From Streptomyces sp. MMBL 11-1 (GTDB taxonomy: Bacteria; Actinomycetota; Actinomycetes; Streptomycetales; Streptomycetaceae), in the NCBI RefSeq assembly GCF_028622875.1, contig NZ_CP117709.1:2666001-2730000 (forward strand): a stretch of DNA of 64,000 nucleotides, given 5' to 3'. The translations under genes were made by a program, and so were the position numbers. Shown here in pieces: positions 25,504 through 35,160 of the stretch (positions are counted from its first letter, which is position 1; each line of letters starts with the position of its first letter). The notes below the pieces were generated by a model. That model had not been told where the DNA came from, ran no database searches, and saw only the letters and a program-made list of their open reading frames with translations.

Positions 25504-27174
25504 ATGGATGTCATGCCGCAGCAGGATCCGGAGTCCCGCCAGCCGCCCGAGCCGTCCCCGCGGGACCCCTACGCGATGCCCGCCGAAGGCGCCACCGCCG
25601 TACCCCCACCGCCGCCCACCCTGCGGACGACGCTGCGCAGGGCCGCGGTCGGCGCGGTCGCCGCCGGGGTGCTGCTGGCCGGGGCGCTGGTGGCGGTGGA
25701 GGACGGGGAGGGCGACGGGCCGAGGGAGCCGGGGCCGGTCGAGCGGGCCGAGGCGGCGACGGCCGCGGGCTCCCCCGCCTCGCTCCCGGACCTCACCGCA
25801 CTGATCGGGGACCGGCAGAAGTGGGTGGAGTCCCACCCGTCCGACGCCCCGGCCCTGGCGACGCTCGGCACGGCGTACGTGGAGTGGGCGCGGCGTTCGG
25901 CGGACACGACGTACTACGCGCGCGCCGAGGAGGTCCTGAAGCGCTCGCTGGAGGCGCGGGCGGGCGAGCGGGGGAACGCGGAGGCGTGGGTGGGCCTGGC
26001 GGCCCTGGCCAACGCCCGGCACGACTTCGTCGCGGCGAAGCGCTGGGGCGAGACCGTGAAGAAGCAGCGGCCGAAGGCCTGGAGCGTGTACCCGGTCCTC
26101 ATCGACGCGTACACCGGGCTCGGCGACCAGAAGGCGGCGACCGCGGCGACGGAGAGGTTCGGCGAGCTGCGCAAGGGCGTTCCGGCGCTGGCCCGCACCG
26201 CCGAGCTGTACCGGGGCCAGGGCTGGCGGGAGGACGCGCTGGCCACCGCCCGGGAGGCGGCGGACCGGGCGACGGGGCCCGCTGAGAAGGCCGAGGCGCT
26301 GCACCGTCTCGGCGAGCTGGCCTGGGAGCGCGGCGAACCGGAGGAGGCGGTGGCGCAGTTCGACGCCGCACTCCGCACGGACGCCGGCCACCACGCCTCA
26401 CTGGCCGGCCGGGCGCGGGCCCTGGTGGCGCTGGAGCGCACCGACGAGGCGCTGGCCGCGTACAGGAGCGCGCTGGAGAAGCTCCCGCGCCCGGAGTACG
26501 CCCTGGAGCTGGGCGAGCTGTACGAGTCGCTGGGGCTGGACGGGGACGCCCGCACCCAGTACGCCCGGCTGCGGAAGATGGTGGCCGGGGCGGAGAAGGC
26601 CGGGGTCGACGAGTCCCTGCTGCTGGCCCGCTACGAGGCCGACCACGGGGACCCGGAGGAGGCGGTGGAGCTGCTGCGCGGCCAGTGGGCGAAGCAGCAC
26701 CGCAGTGCGGCGGTGGCGGACGCGCTGGGCTGGGCGCTGCACCGGGCGGGCGAGTCGGAGGAGGGCCTGGAGTACGCCCAGCGGGCCGCGGACACCGGCG
26801 TGCGGAACGCCTCGTACGCGTATCACCTGGGCGTGATCCAGCGGGAGCTGGGGGACTACGGTCCCGCGCGGCGGAATCTGGAGCAGGCCGTGCGCACCAA
26901 CCCGGCCTTCTCGCCGCTCGCCGCGCCGCTGGCCCGTCAGGCGCTGGAGGCGCTGGGCGAGCCGCCGCCGGGCGGGCCGGGCGACACGCAGCCGCCCCCG
27001 CCGCCGCCTGCCCCGGAACCGAAGCCGACGCCTACGCCGACGCCGGAACCGGAGCGGGAGGCGGGGGCGGAGGCTCCGGCCCCCTCGAAGACGGCCCCTT
27101 CCCAGTCCCCGGCCCCGCCCCCGTCGGGGACCGCGGCGAGCAGCCCGGCGGCCGAGGCCTCGAAGAGTCCGTGA
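25504..27174 (+). CDS. Tetratricopeptide repeat protein with one membrane helix
   Basis: A 556-residue protein, likely starting at the ATG 25504 (MDVMPQQDPESRQPPEPS). A basic stretch then a single hydrophobic segment (residues about 44-63, AAVGAVAAGVLLAGALVAV) anchors it. From about residue 90 to 450 it is built of Ala/Leu/Glu-rich TPR helices, for example ALHRLGELAWERGEPEEAVA, SLAGRARALVALERTDEALA and YAYHLGVIQRELGDYGPARR. The last 75 residues are Pro/Ala-rich. It probably is an extracytoplasmic scaffold, but the orientation is not certain. No partner genes are adjacent. Confidence 0.8.
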   Translation: MDVMPQQDPESRQPPEPSPRDPYAMPAEGATAVPPPPPTLRTTLRRAAVGAVAAGVLLAGALVAVEDGEGDGPREPGPVERAEAATAAGSPASLPDLTALIGDRQKWVESHPSDAPALATLGTAYVEWARRSADTTYYARAEEVLKRSLEARAGERGNAEAWVGLAALANARHDFVAAKRWGETVKKQRPKAWSVYPVLIDAYTGLGDQKAATAATERFGELRKGVPALARTAELYRGQGWREDALATAREAADRATGPAEKAEALHRLGELAWERGEPEEAVAQFDAALRTDAGHHASLAGRARALVALERTDEALAAYRSALEKLPRPEYALELGELYESLGLDGDARTQYARLRKMVAGAEKAGVDESLLLARYEADHGDPEEAVELLRGQWAKQHRSAAVADALGWALHRAGESEEGLEYAQRAADTGVRNASYAYHLGVIQRELGDYGPARRNLEQAVRTNPAFSPLAAPLARQALEALGEPPPGGPGDTQPPPPPPAPEPKPTPTPTPEPEREAGAEAPAPSKTAPSQSPAPPPSGTAASSPAAEASKSP

Positions 27175-27210
27175 CCGGTGACGGGTGACGGGGTGCGGTG
27201 AAGGACGTGG

Positions 27211-27249
27211 GCCGCCGCGGTCCGGGGTACTGCCCCGGGCCGCGGCGGC
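27211..27249. terminator. Strong bidirectional terminator
   Basis: GCCGCCGCGGTCCGGGG pairs with CCCCGGGCCGCGGCGGC around TACTG, followed by GTTTT on the plus strand. It separates the convergent TPR and hpd genes, 36 bp and 21 bp from their stops. Confidence 0.88.
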
Positions 27250-27270
27250 GTTTTGCGTACGGGACGCGGA

Positions 27271-28481
<1,211 letters not shown>

Positions 28482-28538
28482 AGCAGATGGCCATGATGGC
28501 CGGACTATCTGTACAGGATGACCATCGAAGGCGGGCTC

Positions 28539-29036
28539 ATGGCGATCGATCATCTGGACGGGCGGCTCATCGTGCTCCTGGCGCGCGAACCGCGGATCGG
28601 CGTCCTCGAAGCGTCCCGGCGGCTCGGGGTGGCGCGCGGGACCGTGCAGGCGCGGCTGGACCGCCTTCAGTCGAACGGCGTCATCCGGGGATTCGGCCCG
28701 GACGTGGATCCGGCGGCGCTCGGCTACCCGGTCACCGCGTTCGCCACGCTGGAGATCAAACAGGGCCAAGGGGCCGACGTACGCGCCCACTTGGGCGGCG
28801 TACCGGAAGTGCTGGAGCTGCACACCACCACCGGGCACGGCGACATGTTCTGCCGGCTGGTCGCCCGTTCCAACGCCGACCTTCAACGGGTGATCGACCG
28901 GGTTGTCGGATTTGATGGCATTGTCCGGGCCTCCACGGCGATCGTCATGGAGAACCCGGTTCCCCTGCGGGTCATCCCTCTGGTGGAACAGGCGGCCGAG
29001 GACACCGACCGGCCCGAGGCCCCGGGGCGTCATTGA
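28539..29036 (+). CDS. Lrp/AsnC family transcriptional regulator
   Basis: A 165-residue regulator starting MAIDHLDGRLIVLLAREPRI, with AAGGCGGG upstream; an ATG at 28518 is another possible start. The N-terminal helix-turn-helix is ASRRLGVARGTVQARLDRLQ. The C-terminal RAM domain has FATLEIKQGQGADVRAHLGG and LELHTTTGHGDMFCRLVARS. Divergent from hpd, so tyrosine or related aromatic amino acids may be the ligand (inference). The next gene of the osmoprotectant transporter starts only 16 bp after its stop, so read-through into that operon is possible. Confidence 0.88.
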   Translation: MAIDHLDGRLIVLLAREPRIGVLEASRRLGVARGTVQARLDRLQSNGVIRGFGPDVDPAALGYPVTAFATLEIKQGQGADVRAHLGGVPEVLELHTTTGHGDMFCRLVARSNADLQRVIDRVVGFDGIVRASTAIVMENPVPLRVIPLVEQAAEDTDRPEAPGRH

Positions 29037-29052
29037 TCAGAAGGAGTGCCGT

Positions 29053-29700
29053 GTGAGCTTCTGGGAGTACCTGACCACCCGCCACCAGCAGCTCCTCACG
29101 GACGCGTTCCAGCACATCAGCGCGGTCTTCCAGTGCATGGTCATCGCGACCGTGCTGGGGGTGGCCATCGGGGTGGTGAGCTACCGCAGCGGCTGGGGCG
29201 GCTCGCTGGCCATCACCTCCACGGCGACGATCCTCACCATCCCGTCCCTGGCCGCGATCGGTCTGCTGATCCCGCTGGTCGGCCTCGGCGTCGCACCGAC
29301 GGTGATCACCCTGACGCTGTACGGGCTGCTGCCGATCGTCCGGAACTCCGTCGTCGGGCTGCGGGGCGTCGATCCGTCGCTGGTCGACGCGGCGACGGGC
29401 ATCGGGATGTCACGGTCGGCGCGGCTGTGCCGGGTGGAGCTGCCGCTCGCCTGGCCGCCGATCCTGACCGGCATCCGGGTCTCCACCCAGATGCTGATGG
29501 GCATCGCCGCCATCGCCGCGTACGCCTCCGGGCCCGGCCTCGGCAACGAGATCTTCCGGGGCATCGCCTCGCTGGGCAGCGCGAACGCGATCAACCAGGT
29601 CCTCGCGGGCACGCTCGGCATCGTCGTCCTCGCCCTGCTCTTCGACGCCGCGTACGTCCTGCTGGGACGGCTGACCATCCCGAGGGGGATCCGTGCCTGA
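29053..29700 (+). CDS. opuCB: Quaternary amine ABC transporter permease (OpuC type), first
   Basis: A 215-residue membrane protein starting with GTG (MSFWEYLTTRHQQLLTDAFQ), with AAGGAG 6 bp upstream. It has about five to six helices and the permease loop VDAATGIGMSRSARLCRVEL. Sequence features ASGPGLGNEIFRGIA and the NxxGxxxP-like VVGLRGVDPSLVDAATG match OpuCB/OpuBB-type permeases of the glycine betaine/carnitine/choline family. The 3' end overlaps the ATPase gene by 8 bp. With the next three genes it forms a complete importer. Substrate probably betaine or choline. Confidence 0.87.
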   Translation: MSFWEYLTTRHQQLLTDAFQHISAVFQCMVIATVLGVAIGVVSYRSGWGGSLAITSTATILTIPSLAAIGLLIPLVGLGVAPTVITLTLYGLLPIVRNSVVGLRGVDPSLVDAATGIGMSRSARLCRVELPLAWPPILTGIRVSTQMLMGIAAIAAYASGPGLGNEIFRGIASLGSANAINQVLAGTLGIVVLALLFDAAYVLLGRLTIPRGIRA

Positions 29701-30964
29701 GACCGCGACCGACACCAGGGCCCCCGCCGCGGGCGGGGCCGCCGCCACCTCCGGGGCCACCATCCAGCTGGAGAACCTCACCAAGAGCTACCCGGGTAAC
29801 CCGAACCCGGCCGTCGAGAACGTGTCGATGGAGATCAGGGCGGGTGAGACCGTGGTCTTCGTCGGGCCCTCCGGCTGCGGGAAGTCCACCACCCTGAAGA
29901 TGATCAACCGGCTGATCGAGCCGACGTCGGGCCGGATCCGCATCGACGACGAGGACGTCACGGACATCGATCCGGTGAAGCTGCGCCGCAAGATCGGCTA
30001 CGCCATCCAGTCCTCCGGTCTCTTCCCGCACATGACGGTCGCGGACAACATCGCCCTGGTCCCGAGGATGGTCGGCTGGTCCAAGTCCCGGGTCAGGGAC
30101 CGGGTGGAGGAGATGCTCGACCTGGTGGGCCTGGACCCGCGCGAGTTCCACGGCCGCTATCCGCGCCAGCTCTCCGGCGGGCAGCAGCAGCGGGTGGGCG
30201 TGGCGCGGGCGCTGGCAGCCGACCCTCCCGTACTGCTGATGGACGAGCCGTTCGGGGCGGTCGACCCGATCACCCGCGACCACCTCCAGGACGAGCTGAT
30301 CCGGCTCCAGCACGAGCTGCACAAGACGATCGTGTTCGTCACCCACGACTTCGACGAGGCGATCAAGATCGGCGACCGGATCGCGGTGCTGCGGGAGCGC
30401 TCGCACATCGCGCAGTTCGACACCCCCGAGGCGATCCTCACCAACCCGACGGACGACTTCGTCTCCGGCTTCGTCGGCGCGGGCGCGGCCCTGAAGCGGC
30501 TGAATCTGACCCGGGTGCGGGATGTGGGCATCGCGGACTTCCCGACGGTGACGGTCGAGGACCCGCTCCAGTCGATCTTCAACAAGCTGCGCAGCGGCCC
30601 AACCAACGAGCTGCTGATGCTGGACCGCCGCAACCGCCCGTACAAGTGGCTGCGGCGCGGCGACCTGATGCGGGCGCGCGGTTCGCTGGCGCGGGCCGGG
30701 CAACTGGTGCACGACACGGTGACCCGGGACGCCACCCTGCACGACGCGCTGGAGGCGGTCCTCACCGACAGCGGCGGCCGGGTCGCGGTGACCGGGCGGC
30801 GCGGCGAGTTCATCGGGGTCGTCGACATGAAGACGCTGATGGACAACGTGCAGGAGCTGCTGGAGGCCGACCGGCTGACGGCGATGGAGCACCAGCACGA
30901 GCTGGAGGAGCTGCGGGTCCACCAGACGGAGCAGGAGCTGGAGGGGGGTGGCGGCGGCCGATGA
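29693..30964 (+). CDS. opuCA: Quaternary amine ABC transporter ATP-binding protein with CBS pair
   Basis: A 423-residue ATPase starting at GTG 29693 (MPETATDTRAPAAGGAAATS). It has Walker A VGPSGCGKSTTL, signature RYPRQLSGGQQQRVGVARAL, Walker B VLLMDEPFGAVDP and FVTHDFDEAIKIGDRIAV. After about residue 255 the protein has an OpuCA-like C-terminal region with two CBS-like motifs, including VEDPLQSIFNKLRSGPTNEL and VTRDATLHDALEAVLTDSGG. In Lactococcus OpuA such CBS domains sense ionic strength. The last residues (HQTEQELEGGGGGR) are linker-like. It overlaps both neighbours, so translational coupling is likely. Confidence 0.9.
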   Translation: MPETATDTRAPAAGGAAATSGATIQLENLTKSYPGNPNPAVENVSMEIRAGETVVFVGPSGCGKSTTLKMINRLIEPTSGRIRIDDEDVTDIDPVKLRRKIGYAIQSSGLFPHMTVADNIALVPRMVGWSKSRVRDRVEEMLDLVGLDPREFHGRYPRQLSGGQQQRVGVARALAADPPVLLMDEPFGAVDPITRDHLQDELIRLQHELHKTIVFVTHDFDEAIKIGDRIAVLRERSHIAQFDTPEAILTNPTDDFVSGFVGAGAALKRLNLTRVRDVGIADFPTVTVEDPLQSIFNKLRSGPTNELLMLDRRNRPYKWLRRGDLMRARGSLARAGQLVHDTVTRDATLHDALEAVLTDSGGRVAVTGRRGEFIGVVDMKTLMDNVQELLEADRLTAMEHQHELEELRVHQTEQELEGGGGGR

Positions 30965-31827
30965 GTCCCAGCCATCCGGCCGGCCCCGGCAAGGGCCCCG
31001 CCCCGGCCCGGCCGCCGGGCGAACACGACGTCAAGGGCCACGCGTTCCACGACGAGGAGAACGACCCCTCCCCCGCCCCGGCGGGGCCCGCGCGCCGGTT
31101 CACCTGGCGGAAGCTGGTGGTCCTGCCGGTGGTGCTGGCGGTGCTCCTGGTCGTCACCTACGTATGGATCACCAACACCCATCTGGACTCGATCGCGGAG
31201 AACTCGCTGACCGGCGGCAATGTGCAGCTGCGCTGGTGGCAGCATGTGCGGCTGACGGCGATCTCCACGTTCTGGGTGCTGATCATCGCGATCCCGCTGG
31301 GCATCGCCCTGACCCGGCGGCGGCTGCGGAAGGCGGCCCCGGCGTTCACCGCGCTGGCCAACATCGGGCAGGCGACGCCCGCGATCGGCCTGCTGGCGCT
31401 GCTGGTGATCTGGCTGGGCATCGGCCCGCGCACCGCGATCATCGGCATCGTGATCTACGCGGTGCTGCCGGTGCTCTCCAACACGGTGGCGGGCCTGCGG
31501 GCGATCGAGCCGAACATGATCGAGGCGGCGCGCGGGATGGGGATGTCCGGCCGGGGCGTCCTGATGAAGGTGGAGCTGCCGCTCGCGGTGCCGCTGATCC
31601 TGGCCGGAGTACGTACGGCACTCGTCCTGAACGTCGGCACGGCGACGCTGGCGACGTTCGGAGGGGGCGGCGGACTGGGCGACCTGATCACCTCGGGGAT
31701 CCAGACGCAGCGGATGCCGGTGCTGATCATCGGCTCGGTGCTGACGGTGGTGCTGGCCCTGCTGGTGGACTGGCTGGCCTCGCTGGCCGAACTGGCGCTG
31801 ACGCCGCGCGGGCTGGAGGAGCGGTGA
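30961..31827 (+). CDS. opuCD: Quaternary amine ABC transporter permease (OpuC type), second
   Basis: A 288-residue permease starting MSPSHPAGPGKGPAPARPPG, the ATG overlapping the stop of opuCA (ATGA). The first 45 residues are low complexity (Pro/Gly, then HDEENDPSPAPAGP). Then comes one helix (VVLPVVLAVLLVVTYVW) and a 5-6 helix permease core with the loop EPNMIEAARGMGMSGRGVLM and GLGDLITSGIQTQRMPVLI. Homologous to the first permease; the two should form a heterodimeric channel. An N-terminal extra helix is normal for some OpuCD proteins. Confidence 0.87.
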   Translation: MSPSHPAGPGKGPAPARPPGEHDVKGHAFHDEENDPSPAPAGPARRFTWRKLVVLPVVLAVLLVVTYVWITNTHLDSIAENSLTGGNVQLRWWQHVRLTAISTFWVLIIAIPLGIALTRRRLRKAAPAFTALANIGQATPAIGLLALLVIWLGIGPRTAIIGIVIYAVLPVLSNTVAGLRAIEPNMIEAARGMGMSGRGVLMKVELPLAVPLILAGVRTALVLNVGTATLATFGGGGGLGDLITSGIQTQRMPVLIIGSVLTVVLALLVDWLASLAELALTPRGLEER

Positions 31828-32825
31828 GGAGGGCGAGGAGGGCGAGGGGAGCGAGGGGAGCGAGGGGGAAACTGCTGCTGATGGTGGTGCCGGTGCTGCT
31901 GCTGGGCGGCTGCGGGCTGAAGAGCGGTTCGCCGATGGTGGACGACGTGTCGCCCGGGTCGGTCGGGCAGGGCGAGCCGCTGAAGGGCGCGACGCTGACG
32001 GTGACGTCGAAGAACTTCAGCGAGAACATCATCCTGGGCCAGATGACCGGCCTGGTCCTCAAGGCGGCCGGAGCGGAAGTCCTGGACCGGACGAACCTGC
32101 CGGGTTCGATCAGCGCGCGCGAGGCCATCATCAACGGCGACGCCGACGTCCAGTGGGACTACACCGGCACGGGCTGGATCACCTTCCTGGGCCACGCGGA
32201 CCCGATCGTCGACCCGAAGAAGCAGTATGAGGCGGTACGGGACGAGGACAAGGGCAACGGGGTCATCTGGCTGCCGCCGGCCCCGCTCGACAACACGTAC
32301 GCGCTGGCGATCAGCAAGAAGAACAACGCGAAGTACGGGCTGAAGACCCTCTCGGACGTGGCGGCCCTGGCGAAGAAGGACCCGGGCGCGGTGACGATCT
32401 GCGTGGAGAACGAGTTCGCCTCCCGCGACGACGGGCTGCCCGGTATGGAGAAGAAGTACGGGATGAGGATCCCGGCCGGCAACATCCGGAAGATGGACGC
32501 CGGGATCATCTACACCCAGGTGTCCGAGTCCAGCTCCTGCCTGCTGGGCGAGGTCTTCACCACGGACGGCCGGATCAAGGCCATGAACCTGGACGTCCTG
32601 GAGGACGACAAGCACTTCTTCCCCAACTACAACGCCTCCCCGGTCGTCCACGAGGCCACCTTCGAGAAGTACCCGGTGATCGCGGAGCTGCTGGACCCGC
32701 TCGCGGAGAAGCTGACGACCGAGGTGGCGCAGACGCTGAACGCCAAGGTGGACGTGGACGGCGAGGACCCGCACGAGGTGGCGAAGGACTGGCTGGTGGA
32801 GGAGGGGTTCATCGAGGAGGGGTGA
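31824..32825 (+). CDS. opuCC: Quaternary amine ABC transporter substrate-binding lipoprotein
   Basis: A 333-residue lipoprotein. It starts at GTG 31824, overlapping the upstream stop by four bases, with a repetitive basic N-terminus (MRRARRARGARGARGK) encoded by GAGGGCGAG repeats. This is followed by LLLMVVPVLLLGG and the lipobox Cys30. The mature domain has TLTVTSKNFSENIILGQMTG, INGDADVQWDYTGTGWITF, PAPLDNTYALAISKKN and NYNASPVVHEATFEKYPVIA, the OpuAC/ProX-like pattern of betaine/choline binding. It ends the operon. The ArsR-type gene begins 77 bp later behind its own operator array. Confidence 0.88.
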   Translation: MRRARRARGARGARGKLLLMVVPVLLLGGCGLKSGSPMVDDVSPGSVGQGEPLKGATLTVTSKNFSENIILGQMTGLVLKAAGAEVLDRTNLPGSISAREAIINGDADVQWDYTGTGWITFLGHADPIVDPKKQYEAVRDEDKGNGVIWLPPAPLDNTYALAISKKNNAKYGLKTLSDVAALAKKDPGAVTICVENEFASRDDGLPGMEKKYGMRIPAGNIRKMDAGIIYTQVSESSSCLLGEVFTTDGRIKAMNLDVLEDDKHFFPNYNASPVVHEATFEKYPVIAELLDPLAEKLTTEVAQTLNAKVDVDGEDPHEVAKDWLVEEGFIEEG

Positions 32826-32840
32826 GTTGCCCGGAAGTCG

Positions 32841-32886
32841 TTGCAAAGAGTTCGTTGCAAAAAAGCCTTGCAAAGCGTTCTTTGCA
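32841..32886. promoter_or_regulatory. Iterated TTGCAAAG operator array before the ArsR-type gene
   Basis: TTGCAAAG occurs at 32841, TTGCAAAA at 32855 and TTGCAAAG at 32869, each starting exactly 14 bp after the previous. The last forms an inverted repeat with CTTTGCA at 32880-32886 (TGCAAAG-CGTT-CTTTGCA). The array is AT-rich for this genome and ends 16 bp before the start codon at 32903. It is probably the autoregulatory site of the following wHTH regulator. Confidence 0.7.
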
Positions 32887-32902
32887 TCTCTACTGTCGAC
32901 GC

Positions 32903-33520
32903 ATGACGGAGAACGAGGACGCCTCCCGCCCCCACCGCCACGACGAAGCCGACCGCAGGATCCACAACGTCGACGCCCGAACACTGCGCGCCGTCGCGCA
33001 CCCCCTGCGGATCCGCCTGCTGAAGGCGCTGCGCGAGTTCGGCCCCGCCACCGCATCCCAACTCGGCGAAAGGCTCGGCGAGTCCAGCGGTGCGACCAGC
33101 TACCACCTGCGCCAGTTGGCGGAGAGCGGGCTGGTCGAAGACGCTCCGGAGCTGGGCAAGGGGCGCGAGCGCTGGTGGCGGTCGGTGCACGAAGGCTCGA
33201 TGTTCGAGACAACGGACTTCCGGACGCATGCCGACCCGGAGGTGCGCGGGGCCATCGACTTCGTCCTGTACGAGACGGCCACGTCCCACGCCCAGGAGCT
33301 GAACACCTGGCTGGGCACCGTGGACGACTGGTCGCAGGAGTGGCAGCGCAGCTGGGACATGAGTGACTTCACGCTCCGCCTCACCCCGGAACTCGCCCTG
33401 GAGATGTCCCAGAAGGTCCACGAAGTGATGGAGAGCTACCGGGGCCGCGTCCCCGACGACACCGAGGGATCGGCCGTCGTCCGGACCCACCTGCATGCCT
33501 TCCCGCGCCGCTCCGAATGA
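32903..33520 (+). CDS. ArsR-family winged-helix regulator
   Basis: A 205-residue protein starting MTENEDASRPHRHDEADRRI. The HTH region is RAVAHPLRIRLLKALREFGP followed by SQLGERLGESSGATSYHLRQ and LVEDAPELGKGRERWWRSVH, a typical HTH_20/ArsR winged helix without a visible metal-binding CxC motif. The remaining helical part (EVRGAIDFVLYETATSHAQE, WDMSDFTLRLTPELALEMSQ) is shared by a large actinobacterial group placed beside MFS efflux genes. Downstream are a small ORF and an MFS gene, so it probably represses that exporter and itself. Confidence 0.88.
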   Translation: MTENEDASRPHRHDEADRRIHNVDARTLRAVAHPLRIRLLKALREFGPATASQLGERLGESSGATSYHLRQLAESGLVEDAPELGKGRERWWRSVHEGSMFETTDFRTHADPEVRGAIDFVLYETATSHAQELNTWLGTVDDWSQEWQRSWDMSDFTLRLTPELALEMSQKVHEVMESYRGRVPDDTEGSAVVRTHLHAFPRRSE

Positions 33521-33566
33521 AGCCGCCGCACACCGCGACTCGCCACCATCTGAAGGGAATCCCGTT

Positions 33567-33761
33567 ATGCACGCGGACGTCCACCACCTCCTGCACGCCA
33601 CCCGGGCCGCCGAACTTCACCACGCGGCAACGGCGTTCCGCCTCCCCCGCACCAGCCTGCGCACCCGGGTCGGCTGGACCCTGGTCGAGGTGGGGCTGCG
33701 CCTGACGACCCAGAGCCGGGAGGCGACCGCGCCTAGCGCCGCCGCCTTCCATCCGGCGTAA
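33567..33761 (+). CDS. Small hypothetical protein between regulator and MFS gene
   Basis: A 64-residue protein starting MHADVHHLLHATRAAELHHA, with GAAGGGA 8-14 bp upstream. It is rich in His near the N-terminus (MHADVHHLLH) and then amphipathic (TSLRTRVGWTLVEVGLRLTT). No known motif. The good Shine-Dalgarno sequence, the 46-bp and 25-bp spacing to its neighbours and typical codon use support it being translated as part of the regulator-transporter operon. Confidence 0.6.
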   Translation: MHADVHHLLHATRAAELHHAATAFRLPRTSLRTRVGWTLVEVGLRLTTQSREATAPSAAAFHPA

Positions 33762-33786
33762 CCATCGACTCGGGGGAGACAACACC

Positions 33787-35160
33787 ATGGGGCACCGCAC
33801 CCCGCTCGCCGCTACGCTCGCGGCCAACTCCATTTCCACCGCGGGCACTTCACTGACCCTGATCGGCGTCCCCTGGTTCGTCCTGGAGACCACCGGCAGC
33901 GCGGGTCGGGCCGGGGTCGTCGCCTTCTGCGCCACCCTGCCGATCGTCGTCGCCGCGCTGGTCGGCGGACCGGTCATCGACCGGATCGGCCGCCGCCGGG
34001 CCGCCATCGCCTCCGACGCCGTCTGCGCGGCCGCCATCGCCGCGATCCCGCTGCTGCACTTCGCCGGCGCCCTCGACTTCTGGATGCTGTGCGCGCTCAT
34101 GGCGCTCAACGGGTTCGCCCACACCCCGGGCAACACCGCGCGCTACGTCCTGATCCCGGACCTGGCCGAGCACGCCGGAACCACGCTCGCCCGGGCCGCC
34201 AGCCTCTTCGACGCCGTCTCGCGCGGGGCCCGCATGGTCGGCGCGGCCCTCGCCGGGGTCCTCATCGCCTTCGTCGGCGCGGAGACGGTCCTGCTGCTGG
34301 ACGCGGCGACCTTCGGACTGTCGGCCCTGCTGATCGCCGCAGGGGTACGGGGAGTACGCGCGGCCGAACCGCGGAAGGCGGAGGCCCCGGTCTCGCTGCG
34401 CGCCTACGGCACCGAGCTCCGCGAGGGTTACGCCCACGTGCTCGGCAACCGGCTGCTGCTGGCGGTCGTGGTGATGGTGATGTTCATGAACGGCACCGAC
34501 CAGGGCTGGAACGCGGTCCTGCTCCCGGTGCACGCCGAGGGCGAGCTGAGCGGCGCGCCCGCCATCGGGCTGCTCACCGCCCTGTTCGGCGCGGGCGGCC
34601 TGACCGGGGCGCTGCTGTACGGGGCGGTGGGGCACCGGTTCTCGCGCCGGGCGGTGTTCACGGTGTGCGTGATCCTGTGCGGTGCGCCGAGGTTCCTGGT
34701 CGCCGCGGTGACCGGGACGACGCTTCCCCTCGCGGTGACGATGCTGCTCGGCGGGATCGCGGCCGGCGCGCTGAACCCGATCCTGACGACGGTGATCTAC
34801 GAGCGCGTGCCGGACCGGCTGCGCAGCCGGGTGGCGGGGGCGCTGACAGCGGGGTGCGAGTTCGCGATGCCGGTGGGCGGGCTCGCGGCCGGACTGCTGG
34901 TGGAGGGCGCCGGGGCGACGGGGGCGCTGCTGCTGATGGGCGGGGTCTACTTCCTGGCCACGCTGAGCCCGCTGGTGTTCCCGTCCTGGCGGACGCTGGA
35001 CGACGCACCGGTGACGGAGAGCGGGGAGGTCACGGAGACCGGGGTGACCAGGGAGGCCAGGGAGGCCAGGGAGAGCGGGGAGACTGCGGATTTTCCGGGG
35101 CCCCGCGTGGAGCCGCTGGTCAGCAGCTCGGCACCGGTCCGCCCGTCTCCAGGCTCTTGA
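33787..35160 (+). CDS. MFS transporter (EntS/MdtH-like efflux)
   Basis: A 457-residue membrane transporter starting MGHRTPLAATLAANSISTAG, with GGGGGAGA upstream. It has about twelve helices with the MFS loop GGPVIDRIGRRRAAIASDAV and the GNTARYVLIPDLAEHAG segment seen in EntS-type exporters, and VIYERVPDRLRSRVAGALTA in the second half. The last 60 residues are hydrophilic and repetitive (TREAREARESGE). Its 3' end overlaps the convergent Lon-like protease gene by 41 bp. Substrate unknown; the upstream ArsR-type repressor suggests inducible efflux. Confidence 0.86.
   Translation: MGHRTPLAATLAANSISTAGTSLTLIGVPWFVLETTGSAGRAGVVAFCATLPIVVAALVGGPVIDRIGRRRAAIASDAVCAAAIAAIPLLHFAGALDFWMLCALMALNGFAHTPGNTARYVLIPDLAEHAGTTLARAASLFDAVSRGARMVGAALAGVLIAFVGAETVLLLDAATFGLSALLIAAGVRGVRAAEPRKAEAPVSLRAYGTELREGYAHVLGNRLLLAVVVMVMFMNGTDQGWNAVLLPVHAEGELSGAPAIGLLTALFGAGGLTGALLYGAVGHRFSRRAVFTVCVILCGAPRFLVAAVTGTTLPLAVTMLLGGIAAGALNPILTTVIYERVPDRLRSRVAGALTAGCEFAMPVGGLAAGLLVEGAGATGALLLMGGVYFLATLSPLVFPSWRTLDDAPVTESGEVTETGVTREAREARESGETADFPGPRVEPLVSSSAPVRPSPGS

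Noticed and set aside
30948..31823. Upstream extension of the opuCC frame
   Set aside because: It overlaps the second permease in another frame; the GTG at 31824 with a signal peptide is the natural start.
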